NCBI GenBank assembly: GCA_910587075.1
Contig: CAJUKE010000019.1
Coordinates: forward strand, 1 to 58,841
Length of the DNA stretch: 58,841 bases
Direction of reading: 5' to 3'
DNA from: an uncultured Muribaculaceae bacterium
Lineage (GTDB): Bacteria; Bacteroidota; Bacteroidia; Bacteroidales; Muribaculaceae
How positions within the stretch are numbered: position 1 is the first letter of the stretch; each line of letters opens with the position of its first letter. The position numbers were made by a program, and so were the translations under genes. Positions 27,038-35,311 of the stretch are shown piece after piece. The notes beneath the pieces were generated by a model that was not told where the DNA came from, searched no databases, and saw nothing but the letters and a program-made list of their open reading frames with translations.

Positions 27038-27844
27038 ATGGATAACAAACCCATGCACCAGTCCGGGGCCCAGCGCTCCGGCAACCAGGGCGGCCAGCGC
27101 CCGCAGGGGAGCGGCGCTCCCCACCAGCACCATAACAACGGAGGCGCCCCGCGGCCGCAGGGCGCTCCCGGCCAGCGCCCCGCGGGAGGAAGCTCCCGCC
27201 CGGGCGGCTTCTCAGGACCCCGTCCCGGAGGCGCCCCGCGTCCCGGAGGCTTCGGCGGTCCGCGCCCCGGCGGCTTCTCAGGACCCCGCCCGGCGGGTCC
27301 CCGCATGGTCCAGGGACCGCGCATGCCCCGCAAGGAGGAGCCCTACAACGTTAACGACCGCATCCGCGCCAAAGAGGTGCGCATCGTGGGCGACAACGTC
27401 GAGAACGGCATCTACTCCATAACCGAGGCGCTCCGCATGGCCGACGAGCTGGAACTCGACCTGGTCGAAATCTCCCCCACCGCCCAGCCCCCTGTGTGCA
27501 AAATCCTTGACTACTCCAAGTTCCTCTACCAGCAGAAAAAGCGCCAGAAGGAGCAGAAAGCCAAGGCCACGAAGGTAGTGGTTAAGGAAATCCGATTCGG
27601 ACCGCAGACCGACGACCACGACTACAACTTCAAGCTCAAGCACGCCCAGAGCTTCCTCCAGGAAGGATCGAAGGTGAAAGCCTATGTGTTCTTCAAAGGA
27701 CGCTCGATCCTGTTCAAGGAGCAGGGCGAGGTGCTCCTCCTCCGATTCGCCTCCGACCTGGAGGAATACGGCAAGGTAGAGCAGATGCCGGTGCTCGAAG
27801 GCAAGCGCATGATCATCATGCTCTCGCCCAAGAAGAAAGCCTGA
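27038..27844 (+). CDS. infC: Translation initiation factor IF-3 with long N-terminal extension
   Basis: IF3 binds the 30S subunit, checks the start codon and prevents premature subunit joining. The canonical protein begins at about residue 104 (NVNDRIRAKEVRIVGDN) and runs to the end with all usual blocks (DLVEISPTAQPPVCKI, a helical Lys-rich linker, KEIRFGP, GRSILFKEQG, KRMIIMLSPKKK). Ahead of it are about 100 residues of low complexity, rich in Gly, Pro, Arg and Gln, with repeats of the type RPGGFSGPRPGG. Ordinary IF3 has only some 10-15 residues there. The start is a plain ATG. The frame is open and the codon use matches the neighbours, so it is not an obvious miscall. Confidence 0.93.
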   Translation: MDNKPMHQSGAQRSGNQGGQRPQGSGAPHQHHNNGGAPRPQGAPGQRPAGGSSRPGGFSGPRPGGAPRPGGFGGPRPGGFSGPRPAGPRMVQGPRMPRKEEPYNVNDRIRAKEVRIVGDNVENGIYSITEALRMADELELDLVEISPTAQPPVCKILDYSKFLYQQKKRQKEQKAKATKVVVKEIRFGPQTDDHDYNFKLKHAQSFLQEGSKVKAYVFFKGRSILFKEQGEVLLLRFASDLEEYGKVEQMPVLEGKRMIIMLSPKKKA

Positions 27845-27923
27845 GCCTGACCGCCCACAGAGAAAGACATTCCCGGCCGCGAGTCGGCCACGGACTTTAA
27901 TAATCAATATTTTAATAAACAAA

Positions 27924-28121
27924 ATGCCAAAGATTAAGACTAATTCCGGTGCCAAAAAGAGGTTCGCCCTTACCGGAACAGGAAAGATCAAGAGAAAGCA
28001 CGCTTTCAAGAGCCACATTCTCACCAAAAAGACCAAGAAGCAGAAGCGCAACCTGACCCACTTCGGCACGGTTAACCGCGTCGACGCAGGCAACGTAAAA
28101 GCCCTCCTCGGCCTTAAGTAA
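27924..28121 (+). CDS. rpmI: Ribosomal protein L35
   Basis: A 65-residue basic protein with the L35 pattern MPKIKTNSGAKKRF followed by KRKHAFKSHILTKK and NL near the middle. Lies 79 bp after infC in the usual order before rplT. Confidence 0.97.
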   Translation: MPKIKTNSGAKKRFALTGTGKIKRKHAFKSHILTKKTKKQKRNLTHFGTVNRVDAGNVKALLGLK

Positions 28122-28272
28122 GCGAGAACACCGCTCACGCGGAGCAAGCTTCCGGCTTGACACAACAGGCTCCCTCTCCACAACCCGTTCAACAAAATTT
28201 TTCTAACCGAGTGACTCAGCACAAAGAGTCGGGCGCGAATCCCGGCCGCTGACATTCAAAAAACGAACAACA
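28122..28272 (+). other. Structured rpmI-rplT spacer
   Basis: This 151-bp spacer is long for the pair. It contains CAAGC (28145-28149)/GCTTG (28155-28159), GACTC (28213-28217)/GAGTC (28226-28230) and CGGG (28230-28233)/CCCG (28241-28244). L20 represses its own operon by binding mRNA in several bacteria; whether that happens here is unproven. Confidence 0.35.
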
Positions 28273-28623
28273 ATGCCAAGATCAGTAAACCACGTCGCTT
28301 CACGCGCTCGTCGTAAGAAAATCCTGAAACTCACCCGCGGCTACTTTGGCTGCCGCCGTAACGTATGGACCGTTGCCAAGAACACTTGGGAAAAAGGTCT
28401 GACTTACGCCTACCGCGACCGCAAGAACAAGAAGCGCAACTTCCGCGCCCTTTGGATCCAGCGTATCAACGCCGCCGCCCGCATGGAGGACCTTTCGTAC
28501 TCCAAGCTCATGGGCCTGATCCACAAGGCTGGTATCGAGATCAACCGCAAGGTCCTGGCCGACCTCGCCCTCAACAACCCCGCCGCTTTCAAGGCGATTG
28601 TCGACAAGGTGAAAAACGCCTAA
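28273..28623 (+). CDS. rplT: Ribosomal protein L20
   Basis: A 116-residue basic ribosomal protein needed for early 50S assembly. The L20 signatures are MPRSVNHVASRARRKKILK, GYFGCRRN and RALWIQRINAAAR. It is the last gene of the translation cluster, followed by a strong terminator. Confidence 0.98.
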   Translation: MPRSVNHVASRARRKKILKLTRGYFGCRRNVWTVAKNTWEKGLTYAYRDRKNKKRNFRALWIQRINAAARMEDLSYSKLMGLIHKAGIEINRKVLADLALNNPAAFKAIVDKVKNA

Positions 28624-28644
28624 GGCTATCCAAGCCTGAGAACA

Positions 28645-28687
28645 AAGAGGCTCCCGGCATTATGCCGGGAGCCTCTTATTCTTTTAC
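28645..28687 (+). terminator. Terminator of the thrS-rplT cluster
   Basis: A 15-bp stem (AAGAGGCTCCCGGCA 28645-28659, TGCCGGGAGCCTCTT 28663-28677) with a TTA loop, followed by ATTCTTTTA. Confidence 0.92.
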
Positions 28688-28695
28688 CCATTTAT

Positions 28696-28814
28696 CTCGG
28701 GCTTCGCCCTCGCACCGAACGGCAAGCTGGCTTTCTTCCCGGCGGTCCGCTTCAGGAGCAGCCCGGCGGTTCGCTTCAGTCAGCTTGCCGTTCGGTGCGA
28801 GGGCGAAGCCCGAG
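28696..28814. repeat. MITE-like element with 34-bp perfect terminal inverted repeats
   Basis: The left arm 28696-28729 (starts CTCGGGCTTCGCCC) and right arm 28781-28814 are perfect reverse complements over 34 bp. Each arm contains its own small hairpin GGGC-TTC-GCCC. The 51-bp centre holds two direct copies of CCCGGCGGTCCGCTTCAG (28738-28755 and 28762-28779, one mismatch). Arm sequence resembles repeats at 4873 and 51200. It encodes nothing and ends 23 bp before the galM stop codon. Confidence 0.8.
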
Positions 28815-28836
28815 AGCGAGGCCAAGAGCCGAGGCG

Positions 28837-29886
28837 TTACTCGGCGGTGAAGGCGAAGCGGATGCGGCGGCGGTAAGTGTCGCCGGGGAGGAGGAGCTGG
28901 GTTGGGAAGTTGGGGTGGTTGGGGGCGTCGGGGCATCCCTGGCACTCGATGGCCACACCGGCGTAATCGTGGTAGGTTACGCCACCTTTGCCCTGCGGGC
29001 ACCCTTCAAGCCAGTTGCCGCTGTAAACCTGGGCGGCGGGCTGGTCGGTGCTCACGGTGAGGGTGCGGCCCGACTGGGGGTCGCGGAGTATGGCGGCCTC
29101 TCGGAGGGTGCCGTCGTAGTCGTCGACCATCCAGCAGTTGTCGTACCCCTTGCCGAAGCGGAGCGCCTCGAAGTCCTCGCGAATGTCGCGCCCTACGGCT
29201 TTGCCGAGGGTGAAGTCCATCGGGGTCTCGGCCACGGGAGCGATCTCGCCGAGGGGGATGAGGGTGTCATCAGTTGGGAGCCAGCGGGAGCAACGGAGTG
29301 TGAGCTGCTGCTCCAGGGCGCGCTCCGACCCGGTTTCGTGTCCGCCGAGGTTGAAGTACGAGTGGTTGGTGAGGTTCACCACGGTAGGAGCGTCGGTCAC
29401 GGCCTCCATATCGATGTCGAGAACATCGTCGTTGGTCCAGGTGTACGATACTTTCGCGTCGAGGTTGCCCGGGTATCCGGCATCGCCGTCGGGGCTGTGG
29501 AGCGTGAACACCACCTTGTTGTCACCCTCGACAGCCGCGTTCCATACGCGGTTCTGGTAGCCGTCGGGGCCGCCGTGGAGATGGTTGGGGCCGTTGTTGA
29601 CCGGGAGATGGTAGGTTTTGCCGTCGATAGTGAGGCGTCCGGCGGCGATACGGTTGGCATAACGGCCGGGGGTCTTGCCGGCGCAGGGGCCGTCGGCTAT
29701 ATAATCCTCCGCGCGATCGTAGCCGATCACCACGTCGGCGAGTTTCCCCTCCTTGTCGGGCACCCGGATAGCCACGATTCCGGCACCGAGAGCCGACACA
29801 ACGGCCTGCGAGCCGCGGTCGTTGGTAAGGGTGAATAGCTTGACGTCGCCGAGGACGGTCTGCTGGGTAGAAGTTTCGATTTTCAT
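28837..29886 (-). CDS. galM: Galactose mutarotase (aldose 1-epimerase)
   Basis: A 349-residue cytoplasmic enzyme that interconverts alpha and beta anomers of galactose and glucose. Family blocks: GKTPGRYANRIAAGR, the catalytic His region NNGPNHLHGG, LTNHSYFNLGG with the second His, and the catalytic Glu in VAIECQGCPDAPNHPNFP. The ATG at 29886 is chosen; the longer frame upstream would begin inside the promoter and adds non-homologous sequence. Confidence 0.95.
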   Translation of the reverse strand: MKIETSTQQTVLGDVKLFTLTNDRGSQAVVSALGAGIVAIRVPDKEGKLADVVIGYDRAEDYIADGPCAGKTPGRYANRIAAGRLTIDGKTYHLPVNNGPNHLHGGPDGYQNRVWNAAVEGDNKVVFTLHSPDGDAGYPGNLDAKVSYTWTNDDVLDIDMEAVTDAPTVVNLTNHSYFNLGGHETGSERALEQQLTLRCSRWLPTDDTLIPLGEIAPVAETPMDFTLGKAVGRDIREDFEALRFGKGYDNCWMVDDYDGTLREAAILRDPQSGRTLTVSTDQPAAQVYSGNWLEGCPQGKGGVTYHDYAGVAIECQGCPDAPNHPNFPTQLLLPGDTYRRRIRFAFTAE

Positions 29887-29972
29887 GATAAAAGCGTCTG
29901 TTGGGTTGCTGGGAAAAGCTCGGGCATAGCTGCCGAGCCGATACAGCAATCGGTTATGAGTTGAGTTTCCCA

Positions 29973-30004
29973 CAAATTTAAGGAGAATCGCCGAGAACGC
30001 CAAA
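29973..30004 (-). promoter_or_regulatory. Promoter for galM
   Basis: On the minus strand: TTTG (complement of 30001-30004), exactly 20 nt, TAAATTTG (complement of 29973-29980); full consensus. Leader about 80 nt. Confidence 0.8.
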
Positions 30005-30138
30005 AATTTGCCTGATTAACGCCCGAGTTTTAAATTCTCTTCAACTTCTTTAAACCGAATAAGGATTGACCGACCGCACTCCGGCGACTTAACGCAGCTA
30101 TTGAATGACATTTTGCTCGGATATTTAAAATAATTTCG

Positions 30139-30176
30139 ACATTATGCGCATAATTTAAGAATAAATATTACCTTTG
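30139..30176 (+). promoter_or_regulatory. Promoter and operator candidate for the 30215 gene
   Basis: TACCTTTG at 30169-30176 is a good -7 box. At the -33 position there is a weak TGCG lying inside a perfect 14-bp palindrome, ATTATGCGCATAAT (30141-30154). A weak -33 box covered by a palindrome is what one expects of an activator or repressor site. The gap 29887-30214 is otherwise AT-rich and without genes. Confidence 0.5.
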
Positions 30177-30214
30177 CGTCAGAACCAATTCTGATACTCA
30201 TCAAATCAATCGAT

Positions 30215-32170
30215 ATGAAGAATTACGCGTTAATGAACACACTGGCCTTCGCGGCGGCCCTCGGCGGCGCCTTCGAAGCGCAAGCCCTGATTCCCGACGA
30301 AAGCGGGCCGGAACCTACCGTGGTATTCCAGGAAGACTTCTCCCTGATACCCGCCATAGAGCCTTGGACCGGCTCGCGGAAAGCAGCCTTCAACCAGGAC
30401 GAGACCATGAAGCCGGAGTTTTTCCAGGCCCCCGGATGGAAGGGGTGGTACATCACCTACGGCATGGAGGCAGGTATGGTTCACTTCGAAACCGATCAGG
30501 ACGCCTACATCCAGACCCCGCCGATCGAACTTTCGGCCGATGGCGGCAAGGTGACCGTGACGTTTGAGTACCGCCGGATGTCGTGGGCCGGACAGACCAC
30601 CACGACTGACAACTTCTACGTCCAGCTCCGCGACCGCGCCAACGGTATGGACAAGGGTATCACCGGCATATTCGCCAACGGCGTGCAGGTGACGACCGAA
30701 TGGAAGGAGTACAGCGTGACACTCGCCGGTGGCACCCCCGACTGCTCGGTGCGCTTCTGGAACGGCAGTTACGGCGGCGACCTCCGCAACGTGAAAGTCA
30801 AGCAGGTACGTCCGATGCTCGACGTGCCCGTGGCCGACTCGTTCACCAACTTCACCGGCACCGGGTTCACGGCCATCTGGCGAGCCGTCGATGGTGCTGA
30901 CCACTACCTCCTGAGTGTGTTCACACTCGATGAGAACGATGAGCGCGACTACCATATGCTCGACGAGCGGGTCGACGGCACCACTTACGACGTAGACGGC
31001 CTCGACCCCGCCAAGACATACCACTACACGGTGAAGGCCCGCGGCGGCGAACTGACCTCCGGGGAGTCGGCCCCCGTGCGCTGCTTCGGAGTGCCCCGCC
31101 CCGAAATCAGGTCCATCACCGACGTAACCACCGATGGGTTCAGAGTAACCTGGGACGCTCCCTACAACGCCAACACCTACCAGCTCGAAACCTTCGTGAG
31201 GCACACCGCCCCAACCGATGGCCGCTACTATCTGCTCGACGAGGATTTCCTCTCGACCCCCGCGCAGAACGCCCAGCCCGACTCCCCGCAGCGAGGGAAA
31301 GCGGCGGAGTGGCTTGACGACTACCTATCGCGCTCCAACTGGTACGCCAAGCGCCCGGCATATGCCGCCGACTGCATAGGGCTCGACAACACCTACGCCT
31401 CGATGGGTGAATACGGCGAGCTCGACGGCCCGACCATGGACCTCAGCGCCGATGGCGGCAAAGTCACTATCGAGATGCGCGTCAGGGCCAAAAACGCCGC
31501 GTCGCTGAGCCTCTATATGATGAACGCCCGCGAGAAAGTCAACGAGTTCACAAGCGACGTGATCGCGTCGCGCATAGAGCTGTGGGACGCCGACAGCCAC
31601 CTCGACCCGCTGACCGAGGAGTGGACAGACCGCGTGTTCACCCTCACCGGGGGTAACGCCGAATCATACATCGCCATCCAGGCCTACGGCTACGGCGCGC
31701 TGGTGCAAATCGACCGGCTCGCCATCTCCCAGGAACTGAAAGCCGGGGAGAGCGTGCGCGTGCCCTACCGCTCGGTTGTCACCGGGGCGTGCGAAGCCTA
31801 TATCGCCACCAACGGCGAGGGGTTCAGCAACACCGCCGACGAGTTTGAGTGCGAGCTCATGGGCGCCTACATCCCCAACCCCGGCCAGGATGAGCAGACC
31901 GTGACTTCGCCCTGGAGCGGCATCGAGTCGGTGCGCCTCCCCGAAAAGAGTTCCGGCATCTGCGCCGCCACCCCCAACGGCTCCATAACCATAGCCACAT
32001 CGGGGTGCCGCATAGTCGCCACCAACCCGGCTAGGGGCGCGATTTCCGTATATACAGCCTCCGGCACACTCGTGGCAAGCGGCGACTCCGAGTCGTTCGC
32101 CACCCCCGCCCTACCCTCCGGCATATACCTCGTGGCCACCCCAGAGGGCACCACAAAGGTAGCTCTGTAG
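30215..32170 (+). CDS. Large secreted protein with anchor-J-like and Fn3-like domains and a Por-like tail
   Basis: A 651-residue exported protein. The signal peptide covers about residues 1-25. Two regions (about 30-200 and about 345-515) look like carbohydrate-binding or choice-of-anchor beta-sandwiches (VFQEDFSL, and LLDEDFLSTPAQN, each followed by GGKVT strands). Two fibronectin-III-like repeats lie between them (TAIWRAVDGADHYLLSVF; FRVTWDAPYNANTYQLETF). The last ~45 residues form a sorting-tail-like unit (ISVYTASGTLVASGDSESF ending TTKVAL), almost the same as in the 32529 gene. No catalytic motif seen; probably a surface or secreted binding protein. Confidence 0.72.
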   Translation: MKNYALMNTLAFAAALGGAFEAQALIPDESGPEPTVVFQEDFSLIPAIEPWTGSRKAAFNQDETMKPEFFQAPGWKGWYITYGMEAGMVHFETDQDAYIQTPPIELSADGGKVTVTFEYRRMSWAGQTTTTDNFYVQLRDRANGMDKGITGIFANGVQVTTEWKEYSVTLAGGTPDCSVRFWNGSYGGDLRNVKVKQVRPMLDVPVADSFTNFTGTGFTAIWRAVDGADHYLLSVFTLDENDERDYHMLDERVDGTTYDVDGLDPAKTYHYTVKARGGELTSGESAPVRCFGVPRPEIRSITDVTTDGFRVTWDAPYNANTYQLETFVRHTAPTDGRYYLLDEDFLSTPAQNAQPDSPQRGKAAEWLDDYLSRSNWYAKRPAYAADCIGLDNTYASMGEYGELDGPTMDLSADGGKVTIEMRVRAKNAASLSLYMMNAREKVNEFTSDVIASRIELWDADSHLDPLTEEWTDRVFTLTGGNAESYIAIQAYGYGALVQIDRLAISQELKAGESVRVPYRSVVTGACEAYIATNGEGFSNTADEFECELMGAYIPNPGQDEQTVTSPWSGIESVRLPEKSSGICAATPNGSITIATSGCRIVATNPARGAISVYTASGTLVASGDSESFATPALPSGIYLVATPEGTTKVAL

Positions 32171-32528
32171 GCTCAGAAGCCATTCCGTTGACATATTTTA
32201 ACATTATGCGAATGGAATCGGCTTACCAAATTTTGTATATTCGCGACGCAAGCCAGCCTCGACGCTCGCCCGGCTGGCGGGGAGATTACATCACCTCGGC
32301 AATTCAGCGACCCGCAAGGCGCTGAAAGTGATTTGACGGCTCTTCTTCCCGGCGGGAAACCGCCAAACGAACATATACTGCAACCCGTCTTGCAGAAACC
32401 GTAAGCGCCCGTTCCCCATAGGAGAATGGACCATTGGTTTCACACGCCGGGAACATCATAGGAAACAACAAACAAGAGCTCCGGCGAACCATTCCGCCGG
32501 AGCTCTAACATTATAAAGTTCATAACAA
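32171..32528 (+). ncRNA. Candidate structured leader or small RNA upstream of the BspA-like gene
   Basis: The 358-bp gap has a -7 box TATATTCG (32236-32243, weak ATGG at -33) and the motif ACATTATGC (32201-32209). The ~280 nt downstream are unusually rich in perfect hairpins. They are GCCAGCC 32252-32258/GGCTGGC 32272-32278, TTCAGCG 32303-32309/CGCTGAA 32320-32326, GGCGG-GAAA-CCGCC 32351-32364, CTGCAA 32378-32383/TTGCAG 32390-32395, GTTCCC 32411-32416/GGGAAC 32449-32454 and AGAGCTCCGGCG 32475-32486/CGCCGGAGCTCT 32495-32506. The last one ends 22 nt before the start codon. No match to tmRNA, RNase P, SRP or a riboswitch I know. Confidence 0.4.
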
Positions 32529-35243
32529 ATGAAGGGTTTAAAACCATTATTATCACTGACTTTAGCCGCCTCGGGCGCGCTCGCGGCGGGAGCCTACACC
32601 GAATGGAACGACGGGCAGGGGCTCACCTACCACCTCTTCTCCAACGGTGAGGCGGCGCTTTACAGCGTCGCAGCAAACACGCGGGAAGTGACCATCCCCG
32701 CCAGCATCACGGTCGACGGGACCGAATACCCCGTGACCGAATGGGAGGAGTGCGACCTTAGCCGGGTCGAGAAACTCGTAATCGAGATGCCCCTGACCGA
32801 AATCCCGGCCAATCGCTTCTACAACCACAAGAACCTCAAGAGCGTAACCCTCCCCGCGACGCTTACCGCAATAGGCGATTACGCCTTTTACAACACCCGG
32901 ATAAGCTCCGTCGAGTTCCCCAAGGCGCTGACCTCGATAGGGAGCTACGCCTTCGCCAACAGCTCGCTCAACTTCCTGAATGTTCCCGCCGAGGTAACGG
33001 CGGTCGGCAGCCACGCGTTCTCCGGGACCCCTGTTGAAATGGTGTCGTACAACGCCGCGAGCGCCGCGATAACGCCCGACCTCTTCGAGGGGTGCGCCAA
33101 CCTGCGTGTGCTCTATCTCGGCGAAAACGTGACGAGCGTCGGCAAAGGGGAAATCACCTACAAAGAGGGGAACGGATGGCAGTGGCAAAACTATCTCGAA
33201 TGCGAGGAAGCGTTCAAGGACTCCCCGCTGACCGACGTGTATATCGATAACACCACACCCCCGGCATGGTACATGGACTGGGAATTGGAGTCCCAATATA
33301 TTTTCAGCGGGGCGATAATGACCGCCACCGATAAGGCCATCACACTGCATATACCGGCGTCGGCCGCTGAACAATACCGCTCATACGCCTTTGACCTTGG
33401 CAGCATTTACCAGACACAGCCGCCGTATGACTACAACCGAAACCTGAAGCTCACACCTTACAGCCCCTCGGCCCAAAACGCCCGGTTCAAGCGTATCGAA
33501 GGACTCGAAGGTGGCATTATCGCGCCGAAAACAATAACAATCGCCGGCCCGAACGTGATAACGACCACCACCCCTAGGCAGCTCACCGCCGAATTCCTCC
33601 CGGCCAACACCAACTTGCGCCAGCTCATCTGGAGCTCCGACAACACCTCGATCGCCACAGTCGACGAGAACGGACGCGTGACGGGTATCGAGGTCGGCAC
33701 GGCGAACATCTATGCCGAGTCGCCTTTCAGCGGGGCCAAGTCGGAGCCGTTCCGCGTGACCGTGGCGAGCATTTCGCCCACCGACTTCACCCTCGACCGC
33801 TACGCCGACCCGCTGGTAATCGGCATCGGCGGGGAGTACACACTCACCCCGGCCTACAAGCCCGAAATCTGTTCCGAAGGGCTGCTTTTCTCATCGTCGG
33901 ACACAGACATAGCCACGGTCGACGCCAACGGCACCGTGAAGGCCATACGACGCGGCAACTGCGTGATTACCGGCACCGCGATCTTCGGCGGCGAGACCCG
34001 CACGCTCGAAGTGACCGTGGTTCCGACCGCTACGGAACTCGTTATCAACCCTATCGAAGGGAAACTCACCGCCGCCGGAGCGCCGATACAACTGAGTGCC
34101 GAAGTGCGCCCCGAAACCTCATCGAGGGAGGTTGTTATGTGGTCGGTTGACGGCGATGCGGACAGCTTCACCATCAGCCGCGACGGGCTCCTCACCCCGC
34201 TGAAGCATGGCTACGGCTACGGCGTGGCCCGCACGCCCGACGGCCTTGAGGCCAGGGTGTGGGTTGACGTGGATTACGCTCCAGCCGAGAGAATCATCGT
34301 GCCGGAGAGCGTCACGCTCGACCACCTCGAAATCGCGAAAATAGAAACATCGGTCGAACCGACCCTCGCCGACCAAACGGTGGTACTCACATCCGACAAC
34401 CCGAGTATAGTCCAAGTAAATTACAACGGCGACATTATCGGCCTCGCGGCCGGGGAGGCAACCATCACCGCCACCGACGCTTCAGGCAACGTCACCGCCT
34501 CGATGAAAGTCACAGTCAACCCCTGCGGGGAGTATGCCGTCAACCTCTCGGCCACGGAGATGCGCTTCGACTCCGACCTCAACAACATCTTTGGTGAACA
34601 ACCTAACGCGAGCGTATGCCCCAAGCCCGGACTACCGCTCCACAGTTCTATGGACGAAAGTGAAATAGGCAGCAGCCTCAAATATGGGTACCACCTGAGC
34701 GTACTCGGCACGGAACCCGCCGAATACGGCGAAAAACTCGCGGCGGCGGCAAGCTCGTACTTCTTCCCCGGCTATAGCGAGGTCGGTTTCTCAGCGACCA
34801 TCGGCGAGGTACTGCGCTATTGGAGCATCTCCGACGACAGCGTCGCCCGGATTTACCCCATCATAACAAACTTCTACGACTACTACCACGGCACCATTTA
34901 TTACGCCCCGTATGCCAAAGAGATAGCCGTGATACCGGTCGGCAAAGGCTCGGCTACCATAACCTACGATCCGGAGGACGGCTCGGGCGTGACGGCCACC
35001 TGCCTCATCACCGTAGGCTCCACGGTTGGACTCGATGACACCGGCGCCGAAGCCGGACTCACCATAGCGACCCGCGGAGGCCGCATCCTCGCGACCAACC
35101 CCTCGCGGAAAGAGATCGCCGTGTACACCACTTCCGGCACCCTCGTGGCCCGCGGCGACTCCGAATCGTTCGCCACCCCCGCCCTCACCCCCGGCATCTA
35201 CCTCGTAGCCACCCCCGAGGGGACCACTAAGGTAGCGCTTTAA
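32529..35243 (+). CDS. Surface protein with BspA-type leucine-rich repeats, four Ig-like domains and a Por-like tail
   Basis: A 904-residue exported protein. The signal peptide runs to about residue 22. BspA/Treponema-type leucine-rich repeats cover about residues 55-210 (KSVTLPATLTAIGDYAFYN, SVEFPKALTSIGSYAFANS). Four bacterial Ig-like (Big_2) domains follow at about 330-665; each has the pattern of a strand, then IATVD.NG.V..I..G...I. The C-terminal tail (about 855-904) is nearly identical to that of the upstream gene (GDSESFATPAL, GIYLVATPEGTTKVAL). Such proteins are commonly adhesins or glycan-facing surface proteins; binding target unknown. Confidence 0.82.
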   Translation: MKGLKPLLSLTLAASGALAAGAYTEWNDGQGLTYHLFSNGEAALYSVAANTREVTIPASITVDGTEYPVTEWEECDLSRVEKLVIEMPLTEIPANRFYNHKNLKSVTLPATLTAIGDYAFYNTRISSVEFPKALTSIGSYAFANSSLNFLNVPAEVTAVGSHAFSGTPVEMVSYNAASAAITPDLFEGCANLRVLYLGENVTSVGKGEITYKEGNGWQWQNYLECEEAFKDSPLTDVYIDNTTPPAWYMDWELESQYIFSGAIMTATDKAITLHIPASAAEQYRSYAFDLGSIYQTQPPYDYNRNLKLTPYSPSAQNARFKRIEGLEGGIIAPKTITIAGPNVITTTTPRQLTAEFLPANTNLRQLIWSSDNTSIATVDENGRVTGIEVGTANIYAESPFSGAKSEPFRVTVASISPTDFTLDRYADPLVIGIGGEYTLTPAYKPEICSEGLLFSSSDTDIATVDANGTVKAIRRGNCVITGTAIFGGETRTLEVTVVPTATELVINPIEGKLTAAGAPIQLSAEVRPETSSREVVMWSVDGDADSFTISRDGLLTPLKHGYGYGVARTPDGLEARVWVDVDYAPAERIIVPESVTLDHLEIAKIETSVEPTLADQTVVLTSDNPSIVQVNYNGDIIGLAAGEATITATDASGNVTASMKVTVNPCGEYAVNLSATEMRFDSDLNNIFGEQPNASVCPKPGLPLHSSMDESEIGSSLKYGYHLSVLGTEPAEYGEKLAAAASSYFFPGYSEVGFSATIGEVLRYWSISDDSVARIYPIITNFYDYYHGTIYYAPYAKEIAVIPVGKGSATITYDPEDGSGVTATCLITVGSTVGLDDTGAEAGLTIATRGGRILATNPSRKEIAVYTTSGTLVARGDSESFATPALTPGIYLVATPEGTTKVAL

Positions 35244-35253
35244 ACCTCCCTAC

Positions 35254-35302
35254 ATAATGCGAACGGGCCGGTTCCTGTCTGGAACCGGCCCGTTCGCATT
35301 AT
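35254..35302. terminator. Long perfect hairpin between convergent genes
   Basis: A 22-bp perfect stem, 35254-35275 (ATAATGCGAACGGG...) with 35281-35302, and a TGTCT loop. There is no long U-tract on either side, but the stem ends in ATTAT. It most likely ends transcription from both sides. Confidence 0.75.
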
Positions 35303-35311
35303 AGTGGCTTA

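Noticed and set aside
32475..32506. Hairpin before the BspA-like gene as a terminator
   Set aside because: It is followed by AACATTATAAAG rather than a U-run and ends 22 nt before a start codon, so I treat it as part of a structured leader.
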